From contig CALCDS010000268.1 of assembly GCA_937900065.1 (NCBI GenBank), forward strand, positions 1 through 5,704: a DNA stretch of 5,704 nt, given 5' to 3'. Position 1 is the first letter of the stretch, and each line of letters opens with the position of its first letter. This DNA comes from an uncultured Clostridiaceae bacterium. GTDB taxonomy: Bacteria; Bacillota; Clostridia; Clostridiales; Oxobacteraceae. Positions 4,916 through 5,704 of this stretch are shown here, in pieces. Under the pieces are notes generated by a model. The model was not told the DNA's origin, did not search any database, and saw only the letters and a program-made list of their open reading frames with translations. The position numbers and the translations under genes were made by a program.

Positions 4916-5704
4916 TCACAGTTTGGATTTGTCTATGATCGATACTCCTGTATCTACATTCGTCTTATCTATTGTCTCTCCGGCTAAAGCCTTGGCAGCA
5001 GTCTTCATGCCCTCATAGCCCATCACATCAGGATTTTGGGCCATTGTGCAGAGCAGATGTCCTTCTTTTATAAGGTTGAGTATGGTATCGGACTTATCAA
5101 ATCCTACGCCGACGACCTTCTTGCCTGCTTCCTTTATTGCATTGCCTGTACCTACTGTAGAACCTTCATTGGCTCCGAATATTCCAACGCAGCCCTGTGT
5201 GATATAGTTTGCAGCTATATCCTTGGACTTAGCCGCATCGCCTTCGCCGTATTGTGTCTCAAGTATCTCAAATTTGCTTCCTTCAAACGCAGCGCGGAAA
5301 CCTTTTTCACGTGCAACTGTTGAAGCTGTGGCAGCATTGACATTGACGATTCCTATTTTGCCTTCCTTTATTCCTGCCGCATCCAAAGCCTTGATCATCT
5401 CTTTGCCGGCCAGCGTGCCTGCAGCTTGGTTGTCGGTTGCCAATGTGGCAACAGCTTTAAAATCTGCAGGAGAGTCGACATATACTATCTTTACATTGGC
5501 TTTTTGTGCTTCTTCAAGTGCTGATGTCACGGCTGTAGGCCCGTTTGCAGCCAGAAGTATTGCATTTGCTCCTCCGGCTACAGCATTGTTTATGCACTCG
5601 ATCTGTTTTGCATCATCTTTTACGTCAGGGGCAAGCCATTTGTAATCGATATTGCCAAGTTCAGCAACTGCTTTCTGGCAGCCCTTATCCACGTTTACCC
5701 AATG
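4916..5704 (-). CDS. Sugar ABC transporter substrate-binding protein (RbsB-like), 5' end outside window
   Basis: The frame is open to the window edge and begins HWVNVDKGCQKA, which matches the region just after the first strand of ribose/galactose-type binding proteins (Peripla_BP_4 fold). About 262 residues are visible; the signal peptide, lipobox and first strand are missing. In Gram-positive bacteria such a protein is usually a lipoprotein on the outer face of the membrane that hands sugar to an RbsA/RbsC-type permease. Positions equivalent to RbsB contacts can be seen: Asp in YVDSP, Arg in REKGF, Asn in GANEGST, Asp in VGFD and Gln in AQNP. The Arg that follows the first Asp in RbsB is Ser here, so the ligand may not be ribose. 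It is the last gene of its unit, closed by the hairpin at 4854-4890. Transporter partners would lie upstream, off the window. The sugar is not identifiable. Confidence 0.93.
   Translation of the reverse strand, partial: HWVNVDKGCQKAVAELGNIDYKWLAPDVKDDAKQIECINNAVAGGANAILLAANGPTAVTSALEEAQKANVKIVYVDSPADFKAVATLATDNQAAGTLAGKEMIKALDAAGIKEGKIGIVNVNAATASTVAREKGFRAAFEGSKFEILETQYGEGDAAKSKDIAANYITQGCVGIFGANEGSTVGTGNAIKEAGKKVVGVGFDKSDTILNLIKEGHLLCTMAQNPDVMGYEGMKTAAKALAGETIDKTNVDTGVSIIDKSKL

Noticed and set aside
5690..5692. GTG as the start of the sugar-binding protein
   Set aside because: The frame is open to the window edge and the upstream codons (HWVN) fit the family, so this is an internal valine and the gene is cut by the window edge.

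Overview
The window reads as chromosomal DNA from a low-to-moderate-GC Firmicute, most likely a member of the Clostridia. This rests on strong GGAGG-type ribosome sites, frequent ATA/AGG codons, GTG and TTG starts, a tRNA gene that encodes its own CCA end, and proteins of clostridial type (the AroC GGGHFSGR variant and an RbsB-like sugar-binding protein next to a ROK/SIS pair). The genus cannot be named from the sequence. Every gene I can support lies on the minus strand, so transcription runs from high to low coordinates.

Layout in transcription order. (1) 5704-4916: the C-terminal part of a sugar ABC-transporter substrate-binding protein whose 5' end lies outside the window, closed by a perfect 16-bp terminator hairpin at 4854-4890. 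(2) A candidate sigma-A promoter at 4818-4847. (3) A tight set of five genes: a ROK-family sugar kinase (4741-3758); a GmhA-like SIS-domain sugar-phosphate isomerase whose ATG directly follows the kinase stop (3757-3110); aroA (TTG start 3051, end 1768); aroC, whose start lies inside the end of aroA (1796-702); and a monofunctional AroQ-type chorismate mutase (GTG start 661, end 380). (4) A 167-base spacer with a near-consensus promoter at 276-304. (5) tRNA-Arg(CCG) at 212-136, followed by a terminator hairpin at 63-96.

How the genes fit together. The sugar-binding protein, kinase and isomerase look like a capture, phosphorylation and isomerisation set for an imported sugar, although a terminator separates the binding protein from the other two. 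AroA, AroC and chorismate mutase catalyse consecutive steps: shikimate-3-phosphate to EPSP, to chorismate, to prephenate. They form a partial aromatic amino-acid operon, since no other aro or phe genes are visible here. No terminator is apparent between the sugar genes and aroA, so the two sets are probably co-transcribed. Whether this is a metabolic link or plain adjacency cannot be decided from the sequence.

I found no mobile element, CRISPR array or phage gene, and no clearly new system. The points most worth a second look are an alanine in AroA at the position of E. coli Gly96 (a glyphosate-sensitivity site), a ROK kinase that has lost all three zinc-motif cysteines, an SIS protein with GmhA's metal ligands plus an inserted segment, and a Glu in place of the catalytic Gln88 of chorismate mutase.
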